Shown here piece by piece: positions 7,921 to 16,739 of a DNA stretch of 64,000 nucleotides. The stretch comes from Candidatus Laterigemmans baculatus (GTDB lineage: Bacteria; Planctomycetota; Planctomycetia; Pirellulales; Pirellulaceae). The stretch lies in contig NZ_WRPR01000023.1 of NCBI RefSeq assembly GCF_010367455.1, positions 1 through 64,000 on the forward strand, read 5' to 3'. The notes below the pieces were generated by a model, which searched no databases, had not been told where the DNA came from, and was given only the letters and a program-made list of their open reading frames with translations. The translations under genes and the position numbers were made by a program. The stretch's first letter is position 1. Every line of letters starts with the position of its first letter.

Positions 7921-10900
7921 CTACTTTCGGGGTGCGGCTTGAACGGGTTTGCTGATGTCCGAATGGGGGCGGCCGAGGGTGGTGAGGAAGGCGAGCAGAT
8001 CGGCGGCTTCTTGGGCGGTCAGATCCCGGAGCACTCCATCGGGCATCAACGATTGCGGAGAGACGACCATTTGTTCGATCTCCTCGGTCGGCACTTCGAC
8101 GACGCGGCGCTCCACGTCAGCGACTCTCACGCGCTCCGCTGTCCGCTCGATGAGCAACCCGCTTAGCACGCGACCATCCACGGTCTGGATCAAGTAGGTC
8201 TGGTACGCGGGATCGATTTTTGCCGAAGGCGTGAGCAGACTTTGCAGCAGTTCCTCCCGGCTCCGCTGGTGGCCAATTCCGCTCAGGTCGGGGCCGAGCG
8301 ATGTTCCTTGGCTGCCGGCCGCGTGGCACCGATTGCACTGCAGTAGCTTGTCCGTGAAGAACATCTGCTCGCCCCGCTTCGGATCTCCCTTGCGGCGGAG
8401 GATCGACTCCGGATCGATCCGGTCGCCCAGCCGCTGGCGTTGCTCGTCTTCAGGCAGAAATCGCTCGAAGAGATCGCGGACCAAAGGGTCGTGGTGCGCC
8501 GCTGCCGCGGCGACAAGCTGATCCTGGAGGGCAGGAGGCAGGGAGTCCCGGTCGAGTGCCATCACGCTGCGGAGGGCGGTCGTGGGCGAGGCGAGTTGCT
8601 CGGCCAGTTCGGTCGCGGAAGTGTCTCGATTCGCCGCCGCTCGCAAATCCGCAGGAACGTGGTCCTCGCGTGCGGCGGAGCTCGCCCCCGCCGCTGCCAA
8701 CTCTCCGTCGGGCTTCATCTGCTCGACCCAGCGGTAGAGCAGCGCGAGGCCTCGCGGATCGACCCGATGGGCGCCCAGCCGCGGCATCCGCCCTTGCCCC
8801 GCTTTGGCGATCCGGTACAGCAGCACCGAACGTTCGGGCGCGCCCGGGGCGATGACCCGGGCCCCTTCGATTCCCAGATCACCCTGGGTCGGCGGGGCGT
8901 CGATCATCTGAGTCGCGGCAGGCTCGAGATCGTACGCCATCTGCGAGAGCACCGCGCCGCCCGCATGCAACCGATGGCAGTGGGCGCAGTTCGCATGCAA
9001 GTAACTCCGCGCCCGCTCGTCGAGCGTCGCGTCGGGGTCGTGGGGATCGACCAGCGTCGGTCGCTGTCCCACGTTGTCCGCACTCGCGCCCGCGTCGCTG
9101 GTAACCTCAGCCGCATCGAGCCACTCAAGTCGCTGCAGCTGCAGCGGGTCAAACGCGAGCGGAGGCCCCGACCAGGGGTTGTGGCAGCGGAGGCAGTCGG
9201 ATCGTGACGCGTAGTGCCACTGGACTTGCTGCGGCGTGGCGTCTGGATCGTCCGCCGCAAGCTCCCACACGGCGTCCGCTCCCTCCTCCGGCACCAACTC
9301 CGCGTCCCGCTGATCGGCATCCCAGCGGTAGGAATACGCGTTCCAGTCGCGGCCGTCAAAGTGCAGGAGCTGCGTTTCGAGATGCACGCTTCGGCCGCGG
9401 ACATCGGGGAGCGATAAGGTTTTGACCAGCACGGTGCCGTCGGGAAACTCCCACTTTCCGTCTTTCGCTGCCACTCGCGATTTTCCCGGCAGAGCAATCC
9501 AGCGCTGGCTGGTCGCACCGTCCTGCCACATCGGCGCATGGATCGTATAGCGAACGACCCCCGGCGCCGGTTGCTGATCGGGGACCGAGGTAAAGAGGCC
9601 CGTTTCGCTCAGCCGCTCGGGGAACTCGCTCGGCTGACCGGCCCGCGGGTTCTCGACGAAGCGATGAATCGAACCTGTATGGTCGAGCAGGAACAACTCG
9701 CCGCGGTGGTCGACGCCAAAGCTGACCAGCTTGAGCGTCGAATCGGCGAGCTCTTGGTGCCAGGCGACTTCACCATTCGATCCGAGACGCAGGCCCCAAA
9801 TCTTTCCTGTCTCATAATCCCCATAAATATAAGCCCCCCGCAGCTTGGGCAGACGGTCGCCCCAGTAAACCACGCCGCCGGTGATCGAGGCGGCTTCGGT
9901 ATGGGGATGATCGACCGTGGGGGCCTGAATCGGCGTCGGGCCACGGGGAGCGTCGGAGTTGATCGGCTGTCGGCCCTCCATGATGCTCCAGCCGTAATTT
10001 CCGCCCCGGGTGACGCGATAGATCATCTCCCACAATTCCCATCCCACATCGCCGACCCACAGATCGCCGCTTTCGGGATCGAAGCTCATCCGCCACGGAT
10101 TGCGAAACCCATAAGCCCAGATTTCGCCGCGGGCATCGGGCAGTGAGATGAACGGATTGTCAGGGGGAATGGTATAAGGTCGATTCCCATCCGCGTGATC
10201 CACGTCGATACGCAGCACCGCCGAGAGCAGATTCGTGACGTCCTGGCCGGCGCCATGAGGATCCGGCGGATTCGGCCCCACGCCATCGCCGGTAGAAATG
10301 TAGAGGTAGCCGTCGGGACCGAATTGTAGGCAGCCGCCGTTGTGTCCGCCGGAAAACCAGGTGAGCAAGATTTCTTCGCTATCCGGATCCACGCGCGGCG
10401 GTTCGGTGTCGAGAACCTGAAAACGCGACACGCGACTCCCATCCTCCTGCCCGGGCGGGAGGACATAACACACATACAGCTGTCGATTTTTTTCGAACTG
10501 GGGATGGAACGCGACGCCGTAGAGGTGGTTGAGCTTTGGGGCATGCGCAAGCAGATCAAAAAACAAGTCGGGCGGTGGGGCCGTCGCTTCATTCCCCTCC
10601 GGTGGCAGCTGGAACGAATCCAAGCGACCGCGAAGCCCGGCGACCAGCATCCGACGGGTCCCCGGAATCGCCACGATCTCCACCGGTTGCGGGAACGACA
10701 ATTCGGGAAAGGCGTTCTCGGTCGTATAGGGCAAGGGCGGTTGCGGCGAGCCCACGACGCGGGAAGTCGTCCAGGCCGCCCGCGGTTCGACGCCTGAGGC
10801 CTCTGCTTGCTCCTCGCCACGCGTCGACCCAGCCGGCAACAAAAAACAGCCGGCAATGAAGAGGAGTAGCCGCAGTTTGCACCGACTCCATCCCGCGAAT

Positions 10901-10938
10901 GCTCGTCCGCCATCTCGAGGCACTGTCCGATGTCGCAT
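7921..10938 (-). CDS. Glucose/sorbosone-dehydrogenase-like protein fused to c-type cytochrome domains
   Basis: I chose the ATG at 10938 because it begins a signal peptide (LRLLLFIAGCFLLPAG) and avoids overlap with the upstream gene; the frame is open to 11013. About 1005 residues. The N-terminal half is a soluble PQQ-type glucose/sorbosone dehydrogenase propeller (FRNPWRMSFDP, GGNYGWSIMEG). The middle has a domain with two heme sites, CLRCH (about 579) and CAHCH (about 648). The C-terminus is the planctomycete/verrucomicrobial heme domain with CNRCH (about 865). Expected role: periplasmic oxidation of a sugar or alcohol with electrons passed to the attached hemes. It is the last gene of a four- or five-gene minus-strand set. 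Confidence 0.88.
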   Translation of the reverse strand: MRHRTVPRDGGRAFAGWSRCKLRLLLFIAGCFLLPAGSTRGEEQAEASGVEPRAAWTTSRVVGSPQPPLPYTTENAFPELSFPQPVEIVAIPGTRRMLVAGLRGRLDSFQLPPEGNEATAPPPDLFFDLLAHAPKLNHLYGVAFHPQFEKNRQLYVCYVLPPGQEDGSRVSRFQVLDTEPPRVDPDSEEILLTWFSGGHNGGCLQFGPDGYLYISTGDGVGPNPPDPHGAGQDVTNLLSAVLRIDVDHADGNRPYTIPPDNPFISLPDARGEIWAYGFRNPWRMSFDPESGDLWVGDVGWELWEMIYRVTRGGNYGWSIMEGRQPINSDAPRGPTPIQAPTVDHPHTEAASITGGVVYWGDRLPKLRGAYIYGDYETGKIWGLRLGSNGEVAWHQELADSTLKLVSFGVDHRGELFLLDHTGSIHRFVENPRAGQPSEFPERLSETGLFTSVPDQQPAPGVVRYTIHAPMWQDGATSQRWIALPGKSRVAAKDGKWEFPDGTVLVKTLSLPDVRGRSVHLETQLLHFDGRDWNAYSYRWDADQRDAELVPEEGADAVWELAADDPDATPQQVQWHYASRSDCLRCHNPWSGPPLAFDPLQLQRLEWLDAAEVTSDAGASADNVGQRPTLVDPHDPDATLDERARSYLHANCAHCHRLHAGGAVLSQMAYDLEPAATQMIDAPPTQGDLGIEGARVIAPGAPERSVLLYRIAKAGQGRMPRLGAHRVDPRGLALLYRWVEQMKPDGELAAAGASSAAREDHVPADLRAAANRDTSATELAEQLASPTTALRSVMALDRDSLPPALQDQLVAAAAAHHDPLVRDLFERFLPEDEQRQRLGDRIDPESILRRKGDPKRGEQMFFTDKLLQCNRCHAAGSQGTSLGPDLSGIGHQRSREELLQSLLTPSAKIDPAYQTYLIQTVDGRVLSGLLIERTAERVRVADVERRVVEVPTEEIEQMVVSPQSLMPDGVLRDLTAQEAADLLAFLTTLGRPHSDISKPVQAAPRK

Positions 10939-10987
10939 TGCCCGCGCTCCCGTCGACGCACCAAGGCGAGTCCCGTTGCACAGCCTC

Positions 10988-12322
10988 CTATCGTAGCGAC
11001 TCGGCTTGGCCAATGGCGTAAAGAGCTTCGCCGCTGCGGATCAGAAAGCGTCCCTCGACGGCGACCGCGGCGTAGAACGTCGCTCCAGCGGCAGCCGCTT
11101 CCCTTCCTCCGTCCGATTGCGGTTGGGCTTCGGGAGCAAGTTCGTTTTCGGCGAGCACCTCGAAATCGGGGCCTGCTTGAATCACGGTCGTCGTTCCCTC
11201 TTTTCCGAACAGATAGATCCGCTCTCCAATTCCAATCGGCGTCGCCCAAATGCTTCCCGACGATCGTTTCGCATATTGCTCTTCACCGGACTCGAGATCG
11301 AGGCAGTAGACGACCCCGGCCCGATTGACGAAGTAGGCATATCCTCGGTGGGCGATCGGGGAGCCAAAGGAAGATGTGGCCCGCTCGGCTCGCCAGACCC
11401 ATTCCGCACTGAACGCCCCGTCCGCCTGACGCTTGATCTGGACGACCCCATTGGAGGCCGCCGCCTTGCCTGCATTTGCATCTCCGTTACCCGTCGTCGC
11501 TCCGATCAAAAACCGTCCCTCGCCGAGTGGGACTGGGGTCGGCGTCGAGTTTCCGGATATATCCTCAAAACTCCACAGCCGCTGGCCGGTCCGCGGGTCG
11601 AGTCCTGCCAAGCGACCAATCCCGCTGAGGACGAGATGGTTTGCTTCGCCGATCGGGACCAGCCGCGGGCTGCTCCAGGAGGTGACGCCCAGCCCCTCCT
11701 GCTTCCAGATCGTTTCCCCGGTCGACTTGGAGAGAGCCAACACGTAGGGCGCCTCGCTTCGCTCGATCCACCCATAGATCCGCTCCGCATCCTGCTCGAG
11801 CGACGCTCCCAACCCATGGCGAGAATCGATCGCTCCGTACTCCGCTACCAGATTTCGCTGCCAACGGACTTTGCCGTCATGGGTCAGCGAGATCAAGTTT
11901 CCTCCTTCGAACAATGCCGTCACGCCAGCTTCATCGACGACGGGGGAAGGCGCCGCTTTGCTGACGTAGGTCGAGTTCTCTGCCTGCGAAGCCGCCGCGA
12001 GATCGTGCTGCCAGAGGACTTTCCCCGACTGAAGATCGTACGCTGCGACGTGGCAGTTCTCCTTCATCGCGCCCGAGATCGATGTGACGAACACACGCCC
12101 CTGCCAGACGACGGGACTCGACTGCCCGTATCCCACGAGCGGTGTCCGCCAGGCAACGTTCTGCGTCGACGACCAGCGGAGCGGAACATCCGCGACCGCC
12201 AGACTTTCGTCGACCGGACCTTGGAAGCGAGTCCATCCGTCACCAGCGTGGGCTTCGACCCCGACGGCCAATGCGATGAAGAAGAGATTCACCAGGATGC
12301 GGAGGCGAGACAGAATCGGCAT
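10988..12322 (-). CDS. Secreted PQQ-like beta-propeller protein
   Basis: 444 residues with a signal peptide (ILVNLFFIALAVGVEAHAG) and repeated propeller blades of the outer-membrane assembly/PQQ-like type (AYDLQSGKVLWQ, ALSKSTGETIWKQ, GLDPRTGQRLW, CLDLESGEEQY). In this family the fold either binds PQQ in dehydrogenases or acts as a non-enzymatic scaffold. The size is below that of full quinoprotein dehydrogenases and no heme motif is present, so a scaffold or binding role is likelier. It lies 49 bases upstream of the sugar dehydrogenase-cytochrome gene in the same direction, consistent with one operon. Confidence 0.85.
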   Translation of the reverse strand: MPILSRLRILVNLFFIALAVGVEAHAGDGWTRFQGPVDESLAVADVPLRWSSTQNVAWRTPLVGYGQSSPVVWQGRVFVTSISGAMKENCHVAAYDLQSGKVLWQHDLAAASQAENSTYVSKAAPSPVVDEAGVTALFEGGNLISLTHDGKVRWQRNLVAEYGAIDSRHGLGASLEQDAERIYGWIERSEAPYVLALSKSTGETIWKQEGLGVTSWSSPRLVPIGEANHLVLSGIGRLAGLDPRTGQRLWSFEDISGNSTPTPVPLGEGRFLIGATTGNGDANAGKAAASNGVVQIKRQADGAFSAEWVWRAERATSSFGSPIAHRGYAYFVNRAGVVYCLDLESGEEQYAKRSSGSIWATPIGIGERIYLFGKEGTTTVIQAGPDFEVLAENELAPEAQPQSDGGREAAAAGATFYAAVAVEGRFLIRSGEALYAIGQAESLR

Positions 12323-12357
12323 ACTCGGGCTTTCGAAACAAGTGGTGGCTAAACCGA

Positions 12358-13059
12358 TTACGGACGAACAAACGTGACCGTCAGGTAGTGCGCTTCACCG
12401 GTATAAGGTGTACCGTTGAATTCACCAGTGGTGGTTTTGTCGACCTGGCCGACCAACAGCCCGTGAAGTCCCGCTTCGAGCTTGTTCGCAGGAAAGCTCA
12501 CGCGGCCGTCCGCGTCGGTCGTCGCAGTTGCCTTTTCTTGTCCCTCTCCATCGAGAAGCTGAACCTCGGCTTCGGATAAGGGTTTGCCACGCCAAAAAAT
12601 CTGCGCGGTGATGCCTCCATCCTGCTGACCCACTACCGCTTCGAGGTCGAGATTGCCGGTAGGCTTGGACGCAGCCTTCGACAACTCGCGGTCGAGGATC
12701 GCTTGCGCCGAATAGGTCAGCTTCATTCCATGGTAGAGCCCGTAGTCGACGGTCGACTGCAGTTGTCCCTTCGTGGCGAATTTGTGGGCCGATCGTCGTC
12801 CGATCAACCCATCGGTCTCGACCGCCGCAAAATCGGTTAGCGGTTTGCGAGCTTCGCCGGTCTGATGTTGAACCTGAGCCGCGGCGATCGATTCGGGCAT
12901 GGCGTACTCGCGATCCGCCGGGTTTTCACCAAAGAACAAGATTGCCCGGCCTTCGGCATCGAGGGCCAACCAGGGGAAATGTGCGTGGGTGGATTTTGGA
13001 GTCGCACTGCCGAGCAACAGGAGGACGCCGAGAACGAGCAGAGTTTTGAGATGGTGCAT
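12358..13059 (-). CDS. Secreted DUF4198-like protein
   Basis: 233 residues with a clear signal peptide (LLVLGVLLLLGSATPKSTHA) followed directly by HFPWL, the type of start found in DUF4198/cobalt-nickel-associated periplasmic proteins. The C-terminal half (QIFWRGKPLSEAEVQLLDGEG, then DADGRVSF) is an Ig-like carboxypeptidase-regulatory-type fold that usually binds ligand or packs against a transporter. A purine-rich AGGAAA lies about ten bases before the ATG. It is co-directional with the PQQ-like gene 35 bases downstream. A role in metal handling would fit the Fur-box-like site further upstream, but this is inference. Confidence 0.6.
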   Translation of the reverse strand: MHHLKTLLVLGVLLLLGSATPKSTHAHFPWLALDAEGRAILFFGENPADREYAMPESIAAAQVQHQTGEARKPLTDFAAVETDGLIGRRSAHKFATKGQLQSTVDYGLYHGMKLTYSAQAILDRELSKAASKPTGNLDLEAVVGQQDGGITAQIFWRGKPLSEAEVQLLDGEGQEKATATTDADGRVSFPANKLEAGLHGLLVGQVDKTTTGEFNGTPYTGEAHYLTVTFVRP

Positions 13060-13097
13060 AATTTCGATTTCCTAACTGATGGGTGGAGCCTGATAAG

Positions 13098-13197
13098 GCT
13101 GTGTCAAAAAAACAAATCGACACCCTCCCCGGGCCTAAGAGCCCGACCCTCCCGGGAGGAGGGTATTGGAAAGAAGGCGTCTTCTGAAGGAGCCTCA
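13098..13197. repeat. MITE-like element, copy 2 (short, one module)
   Basis: Inverted ends GGCTGTGTCAAAAAAAC on the left and, read from the right, GGCTCCTTCAGAAGACG flank a single CCCTCCCCGGGCC/GGGAGGAGGGT module containing GGGCCTAAGAGCCC. It is about 100 bases against about 180 for the full form, so it is an internally deleted copy. It begins a few bases after the stop codon of the Kelch gene. Confidence 0.7.
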
Positions 13198-13198
13198 A

Positions 13199-14233
13199 TT
13201 ACTTGACTTGGACGATTCCAATTTCTTCATACTTCCCCTCGGACATGTTCGCCCCTCCGATGAAGACCAGGCGGTCGTCGCCGAGCGGGAGCATGCGATG
13301 AAAGAAGCGGGCCGGTTCCAGTTCGCGGACGATCTCCCACGACTTGCCATCTTCGGCCAGCCGCTGCAAAGTGCCGTGGAGGGTGCTCGTGTAGAGCCGT
13401 CCGCCGACGGCGAATGCGGAGCTTCCAAATCCGTCCATCCCTTCGCCTTGAAGATCCGGTCCTTGGCTCCAAGTGCCGCTGGCCACGTCGTAGACGTCGA
13501 CCCGCGTCGTCGGCTTGCCTTCCTTGGTCATTCCACCGATCGCATACAGCTTCCCTTGGTAGGCTGCCACGCTCAGGGCTCGCCGCTCAAACGGCGGTGG
13601 GGCCAACGCCTTCCACTCCGGCGACTCGGCGGACAAGTCGAGCGCGTAAGCGGTGTCATGCCACAGGTGCTCATCCCCGCGGATCTGCCAGCCTCCGACC
13701 ACATAGATCGTGTGGTCCAGAACGGCGGCATCGAACGAGGAACGTGGCTCGGGGAGCGACGGGAGCTTTTGCCACTGCTCGGCCTTGAGATCGTAGGCGA
13801 CGACGGTGTCTTGAGACCAAAGATCATGTTCTTCCCCGTCGTCGTTCTTGGCCGTGAAACCACCGATGCGGTAGAGCCGGTCTCCGTGGGCAACCATCGC
13901 CAAGCCTTGCAGCCCGACGTCGCTGGCGACTTTCTCCCAGCCCTGCGGCTCGTTGAGATTCAGCCGCCAGAGCGTTTTGCCTTGAGCTTCTGCCGAGTAT
14001 GAGTGGGCCGAGCCGGTATGACCGCCGTAGAGGTAGAGCGCGTCGCCGACGATCGCCGCTCCAAAGCTGGTGACCGGTTCGGGGATGTCCGGGTAGCTGG
14101 TCCGACCCTCTGAAGGAGAGTCGGCGGCGGAGGTCAGCGGCAGCGGACCGCCGAGCAGGATTCCAAGGAGCAGGAGACCGGCGGGGGGCAACCACCGAAG
14201 AAAGGCTGAAGGGTGATATAGGGAAGTGGTCAT
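13199..14233 (-). CDS. Secreted Kelch-repeat beta-propeller protein
   Basis: I chose the ATG at 14233 (344 residues), which opens a signal peptide (LPPAGLLLLGILLGGPLPL); the upstream ATG at 14317 falls in a dispersed repeat. The body consists of about six Kelch motifs with repeating YLYGGHTG, LYRIGGFT, IYVVGGWQ, LYAIGGMT and VFIGGANM blades. Such proteins fold as six-blade propellers and usually bind sugars or proteins outside the cytoplasm; some act as sialic-acid mutarotases, but there is no specific evidence here. It sits between the DUF1559 gene and the DUF4198-like gene on the same strand. Confidence 0.88.
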   Translation of the reverse strand: MTTSLYHPSAFLRWLPPAGLLLLGILLGGPLPLTSAADSPSEGRTSYPDIPEPVTSFGAAIVGDALYLYGGHTGSAHSYSAEAQGKTLWRLNLNEPQGWEKVASDVGLQGLAMVAHGDRLYRIGGFTAKNDDGEEHDLWSQDTVVAYDLKAEQWQKLPSLPEPRSSFDAAVLDHTIYVVGGWQIRGDEHLWHDTAYALDLSAESPEWKALAPPPFERRALSVAAYQGKLYAIGGMTKEGKPTTRVDVYDVASGTWSQGPDLQGEGMDGFGSSAFAVGGRLYTSTLHGTLQRLAEDGKSWEIVRELEPARFFHRMLPLGDDRLVFIGGANMSEGKYEEIGIVQVK

Positions 14234-14283
14234 GAAGGGTGCTTTTGTGATAGGGGGAGGGGAAGGGTCATGGGAAGGGATCA

Positions 14284-14355
14284 TCAGCCGCCGGGCGATA
14301 GCCCCCGGTTTCCTCAAACGTGAACGGAACCGGACGCTAGCGCGTGGCGGCTGAT
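14284..14355. repeat. REP-like GCTAGC palindrome
   Basis: About 70 bases: CATCAGCCGCCGGGCGATAG and CCCCCGGTTT on the left, pairing with AACCGGACGCTAGCGCGTGG plus CGGCTGATT on the right. The same unit recurs at 22797-23044, 45897-45970, 55431-55504 and 60447-60521. As RNA it would form a long hairpin. Confidence 0.8.
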
Positions 14356-14405
14356 TTTGAAATCATCGAAAAGTGACCTGCATTGCCGCTTGTGAGACCG
14401 CGGAT

Positions 14406-15389
14406 TCAATACTCGGCGACCACTTCGCCGCCGGCGCGGGTCGCGAGCGCTTGGTATGTCGCGTACTCGATCGTTTCGGCCACAAACCTCACCGAGCCGT
14501 CGGTCAGGGCGAAGTTGCCGCCACCGGGATGCTGGCTGCGGAATGCTCCATAGACGGTCCCCGCATTGTCGTGGTTGTTGAACGGGTGATAGCTGGTGCC
14601 CCAGCTGTAGCCGATGTAGCCATAGGCCCAAACTCCGCCGTAATCGGTCGAGGGAACTCCCTGGGGCATAAAGTCGGTTTCGCCGGCCAGGAACGTGCTG
14701 GAGGTCCCGTCGATGATATCGCGGAACTTCGTCGGGTTGCGATGGTTGGGGCTGGTTGCCACGGCAGTCTTGATCGGCACGATAGCCCCGTCGTAGGCGG
14801 GCTCACCGGCCGGCATGTACGCCCCGTAGTGCAGCAGACCTGCCTCGGGAGTCCCGGCGCAGAACAGGTAGCTGGCCGGAGCCCGATCTTCGACGCTCAG
14901 CGGCCCCGAGGGCGGCGACATGCTGGGGCAGAGGTAGGTAGGGATCTCCATCTGCTGCAGCGTCGCGTTGCTGTAGCCATCGCCGTCCGCATCGTCGGTG
15001 CTGTTCCGCGGCTGGGCCGGGTCCCAGCGGCTGGCCACGGCGTCCCCTTCGAGGAAGGGCAGGATCTGAATCAGTCCGGTCCCCCAGGTGTCGCTCGTCT
15101 CCGAAGGCATCCGATCGCGGGTCGCGTAGGGAAACTCGCGGTGGGTGTCGTGAAAGTTGTGTGTGGCGAGGGCAATCTGCTTGAGCTGATTGGTGCAAGA
15201 CATCCGCCGGGCCGCTTCCCGTGCCGCTTGGACAGCGGGCAACAGCAGGCCGACGAGTACGCCGATGATCGCGATCACGACCAGCAGCTCGACGAGGGTG
15301 AATCCGGAACGCGCCGCAAGACGGGGTTGCGGGGCGAGTGGCCGCCGCAGCAGGCGGTCGGCGCAGGGGGACGGGCAGCGGGAAGACAT
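14406..15389 (-). CDS. DUF1559 prepilin-like protein
   Basis: 327 residues with a type IV pilin-like N-terminus: a short basic leader, then [15 protein letters not shown] and a long hydrophobic helix ending in [14 protein letters not shown]. The glycine before FTLVE is the expected prepilin peptidase site. The rest is the DUF1559 fold of planctomycetes ([40 protein letters not shown] near the end). Planctomycetes carry many copies, of unknown function, probably anchored to the inner membrane or part of pseudopilus-like structures. It heads the minus-strand redox cluster; a Fur-box-like dyad lies 120 bases upstream. Confidence 0.92.
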   Translation of the reverse strand: MSSRCPSPCADRLLRRPLAPQPRLAARSGFTLVELLVVIAIIGVLVGLLLPAVQAAREAARRMSCTNQLKQIALATHNFHDTHREFPYATRDRMPSETSDTWGTGLIQILPFLEGDAVASRWDPAQPRNSTDDADGDGYSNATLQQMEIPTYLCPSMSPPSGPLSVEDRAPASYLFCAGTPEAGLLHYGAYMPAGEPAYDGAIVPIKTAVATSPNHRNPTKFRDIIDGTSSTFLAGETDFMPQGVPSTDYGGVWAYGYIGYSWGTSYHPFNNHDNAGTVYGAFRSQHPGGGNFALTDGSVRFVAETIEYATYQALATRAGGEVVAEY

Positions 15390-15508
15390 CCGGCACTCCT
15401 TGAGCGTTGGGCCCGGGGCTAGGATCCCGCGGCAAACGTGTGCCGCGAGAGGAACTAGTCGCGCGTGGCTGGCTCAACAGAAGTGGCTGGCTGCGGTCGC
15501 GATGAAAC

Positions 15509-15523
15509 TGATACTCAGTCTCA
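15509..15523. promoter_or_regulatory. Fur-box-like 7-1-7 dyad
   Basis: TGATACT-C-AGTCTCA reads as TGAGACT-G-AGTATCA on the minus strand. Compared with the classic TGATAAT-N-ATTATCA form, 11 of 14 positions agree by eye. It lies about 120 bases upstream of the DUF1559 start, in a gap that otherwise holds only the repeat array. It could place the DUF1559/Kelch/DUF4198/cytochrome set under iron control. No Fur gene is in the window, and a single site is weak evidence. Confidence 0.35.
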
Positions 15524-15580
15524 ATAGAGGCGAAGTTTAATGGGGAGACGCGGGCTGGTCAACACCCGGGGAGCTTTCGC

Positions 15581-15727
15581 TTCGCCATAGTCGCCTTTCG
15601 CTCCGCGAAAGTAGCGTTCTTGCACCACTTTCGCGGAGCGAAAGGCGACTGTATGCCTGCACCACTTTCGCGGAGCGAAAGGCGACTATATGCCTGCGCA
15701 ACTTTCGCGGAGCGAAAGGCGACTATG
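15581..15727. repeat. CTTTCGC-hairpin repeat array, locus 1
   Basis: One reversed unit (CATAGTCGCCTTTCGCTCC...) followed by three direct units of ACTTTCGCGGAGCGAAAG plus GCGACTATA/TATG, starting at 15627, 15664 and 15701 (37-base period). Each unit is itself a hairpin, CTTTCGC-GGA-GCGAAAG. The right edge supplies the TAG stop codon of the neighbouring minus-strand gene. Confidence 0.88.
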
Positions 15728-16739
15728 CTTCCCCGATCCAGCGGCGGAAGGCGTCGTCGTCGGCGTTGCGACCGCTGATCACGGCGACCACGTCTCCGTC
15801 GCCGGCGAGTTCGACTTGGCCGCTGAGCAGCGCGGCGATGCCGATCGCCCCCGACGGCTCGGTTCGCAGTCCGTGGCGGTCATAAATCCACCGCATTGCC
15901 TGCTGCGTCTCGGCGTCAGGAATGGCGACCGCCTCGCTGACCAACTGACGCAAGATCGGCCAGTTGTGTTCGCCGACGTCGTAGGAGAGCAGCCCGTCGC
16001 AAATGCTCCTCGGATGCTCGATGCGGCGCCGTTCGCCAGCGGCGAGTGACTGGCAGAAATCGTCGGCTTCGCTCGGCTCGACTCCGATAATTCGAGCTTC
16101 GGGGAATCCGTCATGGATCGCGATCGCCTGGCCGGCCATCAAACCTCCGCCGCTGATCGGACAGAAGAAGTGCGAGACCGAGCGGCCTTGCGACTGCAGA
16201 TCGCGGACGATTTCCAGAGCTCCCACGCCGTTGCCGGCGATCACGAACGGATCGTCGTAGGGCGAAGCGGGGATCGCGTTCTCGTTCTCCGAGATCTCGC
16301 GAGCCATCCGTAGCCGATCGCCGGTGATGTGATCGCGCGTAATGTCATAGGTTCGCACCTCCGCGCCAAACGATTGCGTCCGTTCGAACTTGATCCGCGG
16401 GGCGTTCTCGGGCATCACGACGATCACCCGTTTGCCGTACCGCATTCCGGCGTAGGCGATTCCCGAGGCGAAGTTTCCGGAGGAGTGGGCGGCGATCGGG
16501 CGGTCGCCGATCCGCTCGAGATTGTTGTACATCCAGTTCAGCGCCCCCATCAGCTTGAACGAGCCCGAGGGAGTCCAGCCGTAATCTTTGATCCACACGC
16601 GGCGGTTCGGCGAGAGGCCGAGCTGTTTCTCGAGTTCGTAGGAGCGAATCAGCGGTGCCGGCGAAATGTGCTCGCGGATCACAGGCTCAGCGGCGCGAAC
16701 GTCTTCGATGGTTGCGATCCGGATCTCGGTTGCACTCAT
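15723..16739 (-). CDS. PLP-dependent threonine/serine dehydratase-like enzyme
   Basis: I chose the ATG at 16739 because it overlaps the upstream stop (ATGA coupling); 338 residues. This is a fold-type II PLP enzyme. The Schiff-base lysine is Lys62 in SGSFKLMGA, the substrate loop is HSSGNFASG and the phosphate-binding loop is SGGGLMAG. Family members deaminate threonine or serine, racemise serine, or act on other hydroxy-amino acids. The usual SFKxRGA has Met in place of Arg here, so the substrate may differ. No ACT regulatory domain is present. The TAG stop codon lies inside a dispersed repeat. Confidence 0.82.
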   Translation of the reverse strand: MSATEIRIATIEDVRAAEPVIREHISPAPLIRSYELEKQLGLSPNRRVWIKDYGWTPSGSFKLMGALNWMYNNLERIGDRPIAAHSSGNFASGIAYAGMRYGKRVIVVMPENAPRIKFERTQSFGAEVRTYDITRDHITGDRLRMAREISENENAIPASPYDDPFVIAGNGVGALEIVRDLQSQGRSVSHFFCPISGGGLMAGQAIAIHDGFPEARIIGVEPSEADDFCQSLAAGERRRIEHPRSICDGLLSYDVGEHNWPILRQLVSEAVAIPDAETQQAMRWIYDRHGLRTEPSGAIGIAALLSGQVELAGDGDVVAVISGRNADDDAFRRWIGEA

